The notes under the pieces: generated by a model
Database searches by the model: none
Told to the model about the DNA's origin: nothing
The model's input: only the letters and a program-made list of their open reading frames with translations
Origin: Planctomycetales bacterium
Lineage (GTDB): Bacteria; Planctomycetota; Planctomycetia; Isosphaerales; Isosphaeraceae
DNA: 64,000 bases
NCBI GenBank assembly: GCA_027452145.1
Contig: DAIDHB010000360.1
Span: 1-64,000, forward strand
Reading direction: 5' to 3'
Shown: piece after piece, positions 27,742 through 35,702 of the stretch
How the letters are laid out: every line of letters starts with the position of its first letter
How positions within the stretch are numbered: position 1 is the stretch's first letter
Made by a program: the position numbers and the translations under genes

Positions 27742-27763
27742 GCTGACGACCAAGGGAACAATC

Positions 27764-28120
27764 ATGAGGCTCCATCGCGTCAACCTGGGGATCTCGCCGC
27801 GGCCGCCCGCGCCGCCGATCGACGTCGCCGTCGGCTTCGTCCTGGTGGACCGCCGGGACGGCCGACCGCCGGCGATCCTGGAGACCTGGGACGACGCGAT
27901 GGGCTACATCGAGCGCCTGCGCCGGCCGGCCGCGGGCCGGGTCGTCTTCCTGGCGACCTACGTGGCCGGCCCGAAGCTCGGGCAGTTCTACCGGACGTCG
28001 CGATGGCGGGTCGAGCTGGAGCTCTGGCCCTGGAGGGAGATCTACGTGAAGACCGCCGACCCACCGGCGGAGACCCCGAAACGACCGTGGCAACCCAAGA
28101 TCGAGGGCGGTGGACCATGA
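27764..28120 (+). CDS. Hypothetical protein
   Basis: 118 residues, not recognised. The central part (VAVGFVLVDRRDGRPPAILETWDDAMGYIERL) looks like a compact alpha/beta fold; the C-terminus is Pro/Lys-rich. It starts 22 bp after the integrase, and its stop overlaps the next start (ATGA), so it belongs to a plus-strand accessory operon. Confidence 0.65.
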   Translation: MRLHRVNLGISPRPPAPPIDVAVGFVLVDRRDGRPPAILETWDDAMGYIERLRRPAAGRVVFLATYVAGPKLGQFYRTSRWRVELELWPWREIYVKTADPPAETPKRPWQPKIEGGGP

Positions 28121-29595
28121 CCATGAGTAGCAGTCAGAACGACGGCCTGGTGGCCGAGCTGCGGGAGGCGCTCCGTCGCGAGCGGGCGGCGCACCAGGAC
28201 GTGCTCGACGCGGAGGCGACCCTCCGCGAGGTGAAGACGGCGTGGCGAGAGCGCGTGAAGCTCGTCGAGGAGATCCAGCAGGAGATCCTCACCGGCTCGA
28301 CGGGCCGGCCGATCCTGGACCGGATCAACGGGACCGGGACCTACCCGGACGTCGACCCCGACGAGCCGCGCGGCCGGTCCTACGACCGCGAGATGGCGGC
28401 GGCCGTCGAGGCGGCCGAGCGGCGGAAGTCGGAGCGCGACGGGCACGCGGCGGAGCCGGCGGACTGGCGCGCGGTGCCGATCGCCGAGCTGTGTGCCGTG
28501 ATCGGGCCGGGCGGCGCCCCGGTGGCGGACTGGCTCCGAGGCAACATGGACATCGAGACGGCCGGCGACCTGGCGATCTGCCTGCGCGACGGCTGGACGC
28601 TCGACGACATGCGGGCGGAGGGCCGCGTCGCGGCCTCGCTGGCCGGGGCACTGGGGGACGCCATCGCGACCTTCCGCGTCGACCGCGGCTGGACGATCGA
28701 GACGACGTACCCCGACGGCATCCCCGCGGCATGGCTTGCGGAGCCCGGCCAGGCGCCCTCCCCCGCCGATTCCGCCCCCATCGGCTCCCGCGAGAACCCG
28801 ATCCGCCTGACCGATGTTGAACTGCGGGCGGTCGACCGGCGGGTGGCGGCCGACATCGAGGCCGGCAAGCTGCTCGGCCACATCCGCGGCCCGAAGACGG
28901 CGGCGGCCGCGATCAGCGAATTCGAGGCCGCGCGGGAGCTGGCGAACCGGCCCGGGAAATCGCCGGAGGAGGAGACCCCCGCCGGCGGCCCGGTCCCCGC
29001 CGCTCCCGGCCGTGCCGACGGCTGCGGGCCGGAGTGGAAGTCGGCCGACCTGGAGGCCAGGCTCCGCGAGGCCCTGGGGTGGCAGGGCCTGTCCGATCGC
29101 CTCAAGCACGCCGAGAAGCCGCCGACGACGCTGGAGATCGTCGCCGCCCTCGGCGACGCGTGGCGCAACGTCAAGCCGGGCCAGTGCCCGGGCTACCGGG
29201 TCCGCGGCGGAGGCTCTCCGGCGTTCTGGATGGGAGAGGACTCCCGCCGCACGCCGACCCTCGAGGGTAACGCCCTCGTCGACCGAGTTCGGCGGGTGCT
29301 GGGGCTCGAGGCGCCCGGCCACGTCCCCGCGTCGCCGATCGACACCGGCGAATGGACCCTCGACCGCTTCCGCAAGGCGATCGCGGCGGCCGAGGGCGTC
29401 GGGGGCACCGGATCCTCGACGGTCATGTGCACCAACTGCCGCGCCGTCCGGCTCCGCCATCAGGCGACGTGCTCGCACTGCCGGAAGACGGAGACCGTCC
29501 CGGCCGCGGCGGTGCTGGCGCAGCTCGAATCCGCGCCGCCGCGCAAGCGAGGCAAGTCCGCGAAGGGCCGCAAGCCCGCGGAGGTGTCGTCATGA
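28117..29595 (+). CDS. Hypothetical protein with C-terminal zinc-ribbon-like motif
   Basis: 492 residues from the ATG at 28,117 that overlaps the preceding stop. The N-terminal 70 residues are charged and likely coiled coil (ALRRERAAHQDVLDAEATLREV). The middle has two similar helical segments (GWTLDDMRAEGRVAASLAGALGDA and a later LEIVAALGDAWRNVKPGQ). Near the C-terminus is CTNCRAVRLRHQATCSHCRK, a four-Cys zinc-ribbon-like motif, followed by a basic tail. It could bind nucleic acid, but no function can be assigned. Confidence 0.65.
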   Translation: MTMSSSQNDGLVAELREALRRERAAHQDVLDAEATLREVKTAWRERVKLVEEIQQEILTGSTGRPILDRINGTGTYPDVDPDEPRGRSYDREMAAAVEAAERRKSERDGHAAEPADWRAVPIAELCAVIGPGGAPVADWLRGNMDIETAGDLAICLRDGWTLDDMRAEGRVAASLAGALGDAIATFRVDRGWTIETTYPDGIPAAWLAEPGQAPSPADSAPIGSRENPIRLTDVELRAVDRRVAADIEAGKLLGHIRGPKTAAAAISEFEAARELANRPGKSPEEETPAGGPVPAAPGRADGCGPEWKSADLEARLREALGWQGLSDRLKHAEKPPTTLEIVAALGDAWRNVKPGQCPGYRVRGGGSPAFWMGEDSRRTPTLEGNALVDRVRRVLGLEAPGHVPASPIDTGEWTLDRFRKAIAAAEGVGGTGSSTVMCTNCRAVRLRHQATCSHCRKTETVPAAAVLAQLESAPPRKRGKSAKGRKPAEVSS

Positions 29596-29867
29596 ACGGC
29601 GATATCCCGATGGTCGTCGGCATCTGCGTGGCCCTCATCGCCGTTGGCTGGTGGCTCCGCGCGTGGGTCGCCGCCGACCCCTACCGGCCCGTCGACGAGG
29701 ACTGGACGGCCACCGTGGACCGGTGCGCGGGCGGATCCGGGCGCGGCTGCGGACCCGGCCCGGAGGACGACACCGACCCGTCGTTGCCGGTCCTCTACAC
29801 GGCCGAGCAGGCCCGGGCCTGGGACGCCCGGCCGGCCGACGGAGGCGCCCCATGGCCGCCCGCGTGA
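29592..29867 (+). CDS. Small membrane protein
   Basis: 91 residues with one N-terminal membrane helix (PMVVGICVALIAVGWWLRAWVA), then a hydrophilic acidic tail. ATGA overlap with the preceding gene and a 16-bp overlap with the next one. No family recognised. Confidence 0.6.
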   Translation: MNGDIPMVVGICVALIAVGWWLRAWVAADPYRPVDEDWTATVDRCAGGSGRGCGPGPEDDTDPSLPVLYTAEQARAWDARPADGGAPWPPA

Positions 29868-30604
29868 TACCCGTCTACCGCCGCCGCGTGGACCTGTACT
29901 CCGGCAGCTACCGCGCGGCGGCGTGGGCCGACTACTCGTTCGACGAGCTGTTCGCCGGCGAGCCGGCCGGGGTCGGACCCGGCGGCTGCCGGCGCGCGGA
30001 GGCCGAGCTGCCGGCGGTCCACGTCGTGCCGCCGCCCCTGTCGCGGCTGGTCGAGCGCGACGTGGACCGGATCGCCCGCGGCCGGATCAGCCGGGGCCCG
30101 GCCCTCCGGCTGTCCGTACCGGGCCAGACCGACTGGGGCTACGACGCGGAGATCGCCTACCGACTGGCCACCCTGGGAGAGCGAGGATTTGCCATGGCGA
30201 AGCGACGACACGACGGGCCGACCCTGTTCGGCGAACCCGACAACCACCCCGAGGCGACCGCGTATCCCCGACCGGCGGTCCGGCCGGCCCCTCCGCCCGA
30301 GCCAGACCCGGACCCGGCCCCGGACGAGGACCCCGCGGCCGGGTGTTTCGCGGTCTCGGGCCGTGCGATCGACGACGGCGACCGGGAGGCCCTGGCGACG
30401 ATCGCCAAGCAGGTCGTCGACCGGCACCACCGCGACCTGGTCGAGCGGATCAAGTCGCTGGAGGACGCGATCCGCCGGTCGCTCGAGCAGCACCGGCAGG
30501 CGCTCGAGCACGACGAGCCGGGCCGGTACGCGACCGCGCGAGCGATCCTGGAATCCGCCCTCGACTGGTCGCCGGCGTCGCATGCGAAGGAGGCCGTGGC
30601 GTGA
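29852..30604 (+). CDS. Hypothetical protein
   Basis: 250 residues. The N-terminal third begins MAARVIPVYRRRVDLYSGSYRAAAWADYSFDELF. A Pro/Asp-rich linker (about 130-155) separates a helical C-terminal part (ALATIAKQVVDRHHRDLVERIKSLEDAIRRSLEQHRQAL), likely coiled coil. An internal ATG at 30,193 (MAKRRHDGPTLFGEPD) could be a second start. Its stop overlaps the methylase start. Confidence 0.6.
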   Translation: MAARVIPVYRRRVDLYSGSYRAAAWADYSFDELFAGEPAGVGPGGCRRAEAELPAVHVVPPPLSRLVERDVDRIARGRISRGPALRLSVPGQTDWGYDAEIAYRLATLGERGFAMAKRRHDGPTLFGEPDNHPEATAYPRPAVRPAPPPEPDPDPAPDEDPAAGCFAVSGRAIDDGDREALATIAKQVVDRHHRDLVERIKSLEDAIRRSLEQHRQALEHDEPGRYATARAILESALDWSPASHAKEAVA

Positions 30605-31431
30605 CGATGGCAACGGTTCGGAGGCCGGCGCTAAGGTACCACGGCGGGAAGTGGCAGCTCGCCCCGTGGATCGTCCGTCACTTCCCTCCCCATGACGCCT
30701 ACACCGAGGGCTTTTGCGGCGCGGCGAGCGTCCTGGCCCGCAAGGCCCGTTCCCGGACCGAGGTCCTCAACGACCTGGACGGCGACGTGGTGAATGTCTT
30801 CCGCGTGCTACGCGACGCGGCGGCCAGGTCGCAGCTCGCCGAGGCGCTGGCCCTCACTCCCTTTGCGCGGGAGGAATTCCGCGCCGCCTACGAGCCGACG
30901 GAGGATCCCGTCGAGCGGGCTCGACGGACGCTGATTCGCAGCCACCTGGGATTCGGGTCGGACTCGGTAAACGCGAATCGGGGGACGGGTTTCCGGGCGA
31001 ATAACCGGCTTTCGGGCACGACGCCGGCCATGGACTGGGCGCGGCTGCCAGCGGCGTTCGAGGCCTGGACCGAGCGGCTAAGGGGGGTGACCATTGAGCA
31101 GCGGCCGGCGGTCGAGGTCCTCGCCGAATTCGACGGGCCGGGCACGCTCCATTACGTCGATCCCCCCTATCCCCACTCCACCAGGTCCGACGTCCGCGGC
31201 TACTCGCACGAGATGTCCGACTCTGACCACCGGGACCTGGCGGCCGTCCTGCGGGGACTGGATGGCTCTGTAGTGCTCAGTGGGTACGATTGCCCGCTCT
31301 ATGACGAGCTGTTCGGCGACTGGAGGCGACTCGATCGGCCGGTCACCGTGTTCCGCGCCAGCCGCCGGGTCGAGTCGCTGTGGTTCAACCGCCGCGCTGA
31401 GGCCTCACTCCAGCCGACACTGTTCGACTGA
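30601..31431 (+). CDS. DNA adenine methylase, Dam/D12 class
   Basis: 276 residues. It carries YHGGKWQLAPWI (S-adenosylmethionine site, motif X), EGFCGAASVLARK (motif I), LNDLDGDVVNVF and the catalytic DPPY (187-190), in the order of alpha-class N6-adenine methylases. The GTG at 30,601 is preferred: GGAGG lies 7 nt upstream and the codon overlaps the previous stop (GTGA); ATG at 30,607 is the alternative. No restriction enzyme gene is beside it, so it is an orphan phage methylase, likely protecting phage DNA or marking it for regulation. Target site unknown. Confidence 0.88.
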   Translation: MTMATVRRPALRYHGGKWQLAPWIVRHFPPHDAYTEGFCGAASVLARKARSRTEVLNDLDGDVVNVFRVLRDAAARSQLAEALALTPFAREEFRAAYEPTEDPVERARRTLIRSHLGFGSDSVNANRGTGFRANNRLSGTTPAMDWARLPAAFEAWTERLRGVTIEQRPAVEVLAEFDGPGTLHYVDPPYPHSTRSDVRGYSHEMSDSDHRDLAAVLRGLDGSVVLSGYDCPLYDELFGDWRRLDRPVTVFRASRRVESLWFNRRAEASLQPTLFD

Positions 31432-31478
31432 ATCGCCACGCGCCCGGGCGCCGATACGTACAGGCACGGAGGTGCCTT

Positions 31479-31721
31479 ATGGACAATGCGAAGATGCCGC
31501 GGCGGCGCATCGTGGCGAAGACGGACGGGCGCGAGCCCACGGGGACGATCCGGCACACGGTCACGCTGCTGACCCGCACGTCGGGGCTCCTGGCCTACTA
31601 TGCGCAGACGCGCAAGCTGACCGAGTCGATGGTCGTCGAGCAGGCGCTGGCGCAACTCTTCCGCGGGATGCGGGTGGCCGACCCCGGCGCCGGCGCGGGC
31701 GAAGAGGACGCGGCTGCGTAG
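31479..31721 (+). CDS. Small basic protein, possible ribbon-helix-helix
   Basis: 80 residues with a good ribosome site (GGAGGTG, 6 nt upstream). The middle reads GTIRHTVTLLTRTSGLLAYYAQTRKLTESMVVEQALAQLF, a beta strand plus two helices as in ribbon-helix-helix DNA-binding proteins. This assignment is tentative. Confidence 0.6.
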   Translation: MDNAKMPRRRIVAKTDGREPTGTIRHTVTLLTRTSGLLAYYAQTRKLTESMVVEQALAQLFRGMRVADPGAGAGEEDAAA

Positions 31722-31768
31722 GATGTTCGGGTTAAGGTTTGTGGATCGCGCAAAGCTTACTTAGAAGG

Positions 31769-31792
31769 CCCCTGCCCCGACGCCGGCAGGGG
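31769..31792 (+). terminator. Hairpin upstream of the gene at 31,809
   Basis: CCCCTGCC (31,769-31,776) and GGCAGGGG (31,785-31,792) form an 8-bp stem with an 8-nt loop, 17 bp before a GTG start and overlapping its purine-rich ribosome site. It may be a terminator or a translation-control hairpin; there is no T-run. Confidence 0.4.
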
Positions 31793-31808
31793 AGGGGAGA
31801 CGCGCACC

Positions 31809-32051
31809 GTGAAGTCGCTCCGGGAAATGGACGAGCCCGAGCTCAAGGGGTATTTCCGGTCGCTGGCCGGCCTGGTGGAGGGCGTCCTCCCGGCCGGTCC
31901 GTCGAGTCAGGGCCGGGCGCTCTTCGCCCTCCTGGTGTTCGACGACCCGGGGCTCGCCCAGTATGTGAGCAACTGCGACCGCTCGACGATGGTCCGCGCG
32001 CTCCGCGAGACGGCGGACCGGCTGGAGGGTCGCGAGGACATTCCGAGGTAG
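31809..32051 (+). CDS. Small hypothetical protein
   Basis: 80 residues from GTG 31,809. Helical throughout, with LREMDEPELKGYFRSLAGLVEGVLP and a C-terminal RALRETADRLEG. No family recognised. The start codon lies just after a hairpin. Confidence 0.6.
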   Translation: MKSLREMDEPELKGYFRSLAGLVEGVLPAGPSSQGRALFALLVFDDPGLAQYVSNCDRSTMVRALRETADRLEGREDIPR

Positions 32052-32053
32052 CC

Positions 32054-32263
32054 ATGACCCCCGCCCGCACCGATCCACAGGCGCCTTGCGCGACGATCCA
32101 GCCGAAGCGTCACAAGCGCGGCTGCCGGGGCCACTTCTACTGCCCGGCCTGCCGTCGGCCGGTCTGCGGGTCGGTCACCGTCTTCAACCGCGACGGGACC
32201 GCCCGCCGGGTCTGCTGCCTGCGGTGCGGGACCGGCTGGCCGGCCCGGCCGGTGGTGGGGTGA
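32054..32263 (+). CDS. Small zinc-ribbon protein
   Basis: 69 residues. Two CxxC pairs (YCPACRRPVCG and CCLRCGTGW) separated by a beta-like stretch make a probable zinc ribbon. It begins 2 bp after the previous stop and ends 2 bp from the end of the opposite-strand recombinase. Confidence 0.6.
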   Translation: MTPARTDPQAPCATIQPKRHKRGCRGHFYCPACRRPVCGSVTVFNRDGTARRVCCLRCGTGWPARPVVG

Positions 32264-32264
32264 G

Positions 32265-33152
32265 TCACTCCGCCCCGCCGGCGATCCGCTCGACGGCCGC
32301 CGCCAGCTCGTCCTGGCCGGGCTCGACATACCGCCTGGTCGTGTCCAGGCTCTCATGGCCGGCCAGGGCGGCGATTTCCTCGAGGCGGACCCCGGCGTCC
32401 GCCAGGCGCTTGCAGAAGGTGTGGCGGAGGACGTGGGCCGAGAACCCGTCCAGCTTCGCGGCCCGGCCGATCGCGTCGACCACCTTCTGGATCCCCTTCC
32501 GCGTCATCGGGCCGCGCTGGCCCTGGATCACCGGCGCCGAGCCCGCCGACGGCGAGCGGCCGTCCAGCTCCAGAAGCGCGTTGCGGGCCTCGACGTTCAG
32601 GGGGATCACGCGGCGCTTGCGGCCCTTGCCGACGACGTCGAGCGACCCCTTCCGCTCGCTGATCGCCACCTGTCCCCAGGTGAGCCGGGCCAGCTCGTCG
32701 ATCCGCAGGCCGGCATGGAGCAGGAGCGCCACGATCGCGATCGACCGCCGGTCCTGGCCCCGCTCGACGCACCGCACCAGCGCGTGCTGCTCCTTCTTCG
32801 TGAGCCACCGCGGCCGTCGCGCCTCCTCCCGCAGCGACTTCGGCACCGGGATCGGCGTCGACCCCCGCTTGGCCTGCGCCCACTTCGACAGCGACCGCAG
32901 CGCGGCCAGCCGGCGGTTCACCGAGGCGGGCGCCTGCCCGAGGCCCTCGGAGAGGTGCGTCTTCCACGCCCGCAACTCGGAGGCGCCCAGATTCCCGACG
33001 TCGGGGTCCGACTGATACTCGCCCCGGTACCAGCTCGCGAACCGCGAAAGGTCGTCGCGGTACGATGCAATCGTGTTGGGGCTTTTCTCGTCCTCGACCA
33101 TCGCCGCGACGAAGTCCGACACCGCACCTGACCACCCGTTCACAGCCGACAT
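32265..33152 (-). CDS. Tyrosine recombinase, XerC/D-like, catalytically complete
   Basis: 295 residues. An N-terminal SAM-like core-binding domain (about 8-98) is followed by the catalytic domain. All catalytic residues are seen: Arg150 (LHAGLRIDEL), Lys176 (GKGRKRR), His240-x-x-Arg243 (HVLRHTF), His266 (AGHES) and Tyr275 (TTRRYVEP). It is on the minus strand, facing away from the structural genes, with two direct repeats just upstream of its start. Since the junction-proximal integrase has lost key residues, this enzyme may do the integration or excision, or mark a second element. Confidence 0.9.
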   Translation of the reverse strand: MSAVNGWSGAVSDFVAAMVEDEKSPNTIASYRDDLSRFASWYRGEYQSDPDVGNLGASELRAWKTHLSEGLGQAPASVNRRLAALRSLSKWAQAKRGSTPIPVPKSLREEARRPRWLTKKEQHALVRCVERGQDRRSIAIVALLLHAGLRIDELARLTWGQVAISERKGSLDVVGKGRKRRVIPLNVEARNALLELDGRSPSAGSAPVIQGQRGPMTRKGIQKVVDAIGRAAKLDGFSAHVLRHTFCKRLADAGVRLEEIAALAGHESLDTTRRYVEPGQDELAAAVERIAGGAE

Positions 33153-33486
33153 CGGAAATTAGGCTCCAGATTATGTCCCCAGTTTTTCGGGGGATAACGG
33201 GGCGTAAACCCGGGGGATAACGGGGCACATGGGGTTGCACTGGCTCCATAACAGTAATTATGGGGCGAGTCGCCGTCAAGTCGCCCGGCGACGTGCCGTC
33301 TACCCTCAGCATGCCGCCGCACGGTCCTATTTAGATCACTCAGACTGCCGAATCCACGCGACCGATTCCACCTGTACCGTTTAACGCGGTCATCCCGTCC
33401 CGCCCATCCTAAAAAGACCGCCGCCGTGACTCACCGCGCCTAGGTGCACGGCATTCTGAGGATAGAAGCTCACCAGGAGTCGCAAC
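33153..33486. promoter_or_regulatory. Regulatory region between recombinase and sigma-like gene
   Basis: 334-bp divergent gap. It holds two copies of CGGGGGATAACGGGGC (33,188 and 33,211), the inverted pair CCATAA/TTATGG (33,246-33,263) and relatively AT-rich DNA near 33,320-33,400, so it probably contains both promoters and a repressor or recombinase binding region. Confidence 0.5.
33188..33226. repeat. Two 16-bp direct repeats
   Basis: CGGGGGATAACGGGGC occurs at 33,188-33,203 and 33,211-33,226, 23 bp apart from start to start, about two helical turns. The position just upstream of the recombinase start suggests operator or recombinase arm-type sites. Confidence 0.75.
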
Positions 33487-34068
33487 GTGGCAAGACTCTC
33501 GGCCGACGATCGCCGCGCGCTCGTCGAACGGAATCTCAACTACGCATATAAACTCGCGGCGAAGTTCTTCAACCGGGGCGTCGAGGACGAGGACCTCCGC
33601 CAGGTTGCCGCCGTCGCGATGGCCGAGTGTGCGCGCGACCTCCCGGTCGGCTTCCCGGTGGAGAAGTTCGCCTCGTTCTGCCATGTGCACATCATCGGCA
33701 GGTTGAAGCGGGCCGTCGCCAGGGAGGCTCGGCGACGCGCCTTTGAAGCGGCGATCGATGCCGACGAGTATCCCGCCGAGCCGGCCTGGCGCGACGAGGC
33801 CGCGGACGAGCTCGACGAGCTGGTCCGCGCCGCGGTCGACCTGTTGCCCACGCTCCAGCGACGGATCATCCGCGCGCGATTCGGGCTCGACGGCAAGGGC
33901 GGCTGCAACGTCTTCGAGGCGGCACGCCGCGCCCGGACGTCGCCGGCGACCGTCGTCCGGGCAACCGCCGCGGCGATGAAGATGATCCGCTGGGCGCTCG
34001 AATCTGAGGGATGGAAGTCCGAGCAGGTCTTGCGGTTGGGTCCGGACCTGTACATCAAGGTGAGTTGA
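33487..34068 (+). CDS. Sigma-70-like transcription factor, phage-encoded
   Basis: 193 residues from GTG 33,487, with AGGAG 7 nt upstream. Region 2-like part (about 12-80): VERNLNYAYKLAAKFFNRGVEDEDLRQVAAVAMAEC followed by KFASFCHVHIIGRLKRAV, matching the core-binding and -10 recognition helices of sigma-70. Region 4-like part (about 115-175): LLPTLQRRIIRARFGLDG then a helix-turn-helix NVFEAARRARTSPATVVRATAAAM. The region-4 spacing is slightly unusual. It lies at the head of the plus-strand lysis/structural block, so it may redirect host polymerase to late phage promoters; that role is inference. Confidence 0.7.
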   Translation: MARLSADDRRALVERNLNYAYKLAAKFFNRGVEDEDLRQVAAVAMAECARDLPVGFPVEKFASFCHVHIIGRLKRAVAREARRRAFEAAIDADEYPAEPAWRDEAADELDELVRAAVDLLPTLQRRIIRARFGLDGKGGCNVFEAARRARTSPATVVRATAAAMKMIRWALESEGWKSEQVLRLGPDLYIKVS

Positions 34069-34106
34069 TCCGAACGGACGCGGGCATACTGAGGGTGTAT
34101 AGGGCG

Positions 34107-34436
34107 ATGCGACTCTATCGGAGCGCCGACCCGGTCGTCTACCACCTCGACGCGAGGGGCGAAGTCGCCTACCGGCGGCCCGAGCCCGCGCCGAAGGCCC
34201 GGCCGAAGAAGAAGGCCAGGGCCGCCCCGCCGCCCAATCCCCGGACGGCGCCTCCCTGGCACTGGTACCACTCCGCCGCGGGCTGGTTCAGCCTCTGGAA
34301 CACGCTCCTCTTCGGCCCCTGGTTCGAGTTCAGCCTCCGCCGGCTGCTCGACTTCTACTGGATCCCCCGCCGCCGCCACCATCGCGAGGCACCCGCCGAT
34401 GATCCGCCTGCCTCGCCGCGTCTGGGGCTTGCTTGA
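34107..34436 (+). CDS. Hypothetical protein with hydrophobic C-terminal half
   Basis: 109 residues. A Pro/Lys/Arg-rich middle (PKARPKKKARAAPPPNPR) is followed by an aromatic, hydrophobic segment (WHWYHSAAGWFSLWNTLLFGPWFEF) that may associate with membrane. The start at 34,107 avoids overlap with the sigma-like gene; a longer frame begins at 34,011. It overlaps the next small gene by 38 bp. Confidence 0.5.
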   Translation: MRLYRSADPVVYHLDARGEVAYRRPEPAPKARPKKKARAAPPPNPRTAPPWHWYHSAAGWFSLWNTLLFGPWFEFSLRRLLDFYWIPRRRHHREAPADDPPASPRLGLA

Positions 34437-34542
34437 GTTCCTCCTCGCCGCCCTTATCGCCGCGGCCCTCGTGCCGATCCTGCTGGCCTTCATCGCCGCC
34501 TTCAGCGGCGCCCTCTCGGAGATGCCTCGATGGCCCCAGTGA
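34399..34542 (+). CDS. Small membrane peptide, possible holin
   Basis: 47 residues. After a basic start (MIRLPRRVWGLLEF) comes one long hydrophobic helix (LLAALIAAALVPILLAFIAAF). It overlaps the gene before (38 bp) and the peptidase after (13 bp). One-helix peptides beside a peptidase gene are seen in lysis cassettes, but the assignment is inference. Confidence 0.55.
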   Translation: MIRLPRRVWGLLEFLLAALIAAALVPILLAFIAAFSGALSEMPRWPQ

Positions 34543-35291
34543 CGCCCCCGCGGAAGCTCGGACGGATCGCACCCTCGAAGGCCCGGCTCGCCGCGCTGCC
34601 GGCATTCGCCGCGCTTCTGGCCCCGCAACTGCCGCCGCCGCCGCCCGCGCTCGACTTCACGTCGAGCGGGAAAGCCTACGCCGGGCCGATGGGCAACGAC
34701 GTCGCCGGCAACTGCACGCTCGCCGGCGTCGGCCACCTCCAGCAGGGCTGGTCCGCGGCCAACGGCGGCGACCTGGTCGTCACCGCCGAAGAGGCGATCG
34801 CCGCGTACCGCTCGCTCGAAGGCTACGACCCCCGCACCGGCCAGCCGGACAACGGCCTGGTCGAGACCGACGTCCTCGATTACTGGCAAGCGACGGGCCT
34901 CTACGGCAACCGGCTCGAAGCCTACACGGTCGTCAACCCGACGTCGGTCGAGCACGTCAAGCAGGCCATCTGGGTCTACGGCGGGATCTACCTGGGAATG
35001 ATGTTCCCCAGCTCGGCCATGGCCCAGACCGACGCCGGCGTGCCCTGGACGCCCGACTGGTTCAGCCGGATCGAGGGCGGCCATTGCGTGGTTTCCCAGA
35101 AATATGACGAGGAGTACATCTACCTCGACACCTGGGGCATCCTCCAGCCGGCCACCTGGGACTTCTTCGCCCGCTACTTCGACGCCGCCTACGCCGTCTA
35201 CAACAAGCTCTGGCTCGACGGCCAGGGCAAGAGCCCGGGCGGCCTCGACGCCGCCGGCCTGTCGGCCGACCTGGTGTACGTCGCGAACTGA
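34530..35291 (+). CDS. Papain-like cysteine peptidase-type protein
   Basis: 253 residues. A Pro/Ala-rich N-terminus (to about 40) precedes a domain with the layout of C1/C39-type peptidases: MGNDVAGNCTLAGVGH (candidate nucleophile Cys62 at a helix start), EGGHCVVSQ (His185) and IYLDTWG (Asp200). No signal peptide is clear, though the N-terminal ALPAFAALLAPQL is hydrophobic. It could cut peptidoglycan peptides as an endolysin or process phage proteins. It lies among small membrane peptides, which favours a lysis role. The catalytic assignment is by motif only. Confidence 0.55.
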   Translation: MAPVTPPRKLGRIAPSKARLAALPAFAALLAPQLPPPPPALDFTSSGKAYAGPMGNDVAGNCTLAGVGHLQQGWSAANGGDLVVTAEEAIAAYRSLEGYDPRTGQPDNGLVETDVLDYWQATGLYGNRLEAYTVVNPTSVEHVKQAIWVYGGIYLGMMFPSSAMAQTDAGVPWTPDWFSRIEGGHCVVSQKYDEEYIYLDTWGILQPATWDFFARYFDAAYAVYNKLWLDGQGKSPGGLDAAGLSADLVYVAN

Positions 35292-35322
35292 GATACCCTT
35301 TCGTCGCGCGAGCGTCGTTCGC

Positions 35323-35364
35323 GGGGCTCCCGGCCCCCAATCCCGGTGGATCACCGGGAGCCCC
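35323..35364 (+). terminator. Inverted repeat after the peptidase gene
   Basis: GGGGCTCCCGG (35,323-35,333) and CCGGGAGCCCC (35,354-35,364) form a perfect 11-bp stem with a 20-nt loop, 31 bp past the stop codon. There is no T-run, so factor-independent termination is uncertain. Confidence 0.5.
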
Positions 35365-35477
35365 GGCGGACTCGACCCGCGCCGCCGCCTCTACCCTTTT
35401 CGACGCGTGAGACTCCCTCGGGGGGTGCCCGGTCATCCGCCGCCGGGCACCCCCATCCCCCATCCCGAGGTACGACC

Positions 35478-35660
35478 GTGATCAAGCAGTTCTTCTCCAG
35501 CCACAAGGCCCTCGTCGGTGCGATCGCCGCGGTCCTGACCTCCGTGTCGGGCGTGCTGCCGCCGCCTTACGACCAGCTCGCCATGGCGATCGCCGTGACG
35601 CTCGCCGCGCTGTCGGGCGGGGTCAAGCTCCCGGCCCCGGCCACGCGGCCGGCGGCCTGA
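35478..35660 (+). CDS. Small membrane protein, holin-like
   Basis: 60 residues from GTG 35,478. Two hydrophobic stretches (ALVGAIAAVLTSVSGVL and LAMAIAVTLAALSGGV) joined by PPPYDQ, short N- and C-termini. The size and two-helix layout are those of many small holins. The DNA directly before the gene has no other open frame of interest. Confidence 0.55.
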   Translation: MIKQFFSSHKALVGAIAAVLTSVSGVLPPPYDQLAMAIAVTLAALSGGVKLPAPATRPAA

Positions 35661-35702
35661 ACCCGGGCATGCCGGGCCTGTACGGTCCGGAGTTGATCCC
35701 CC

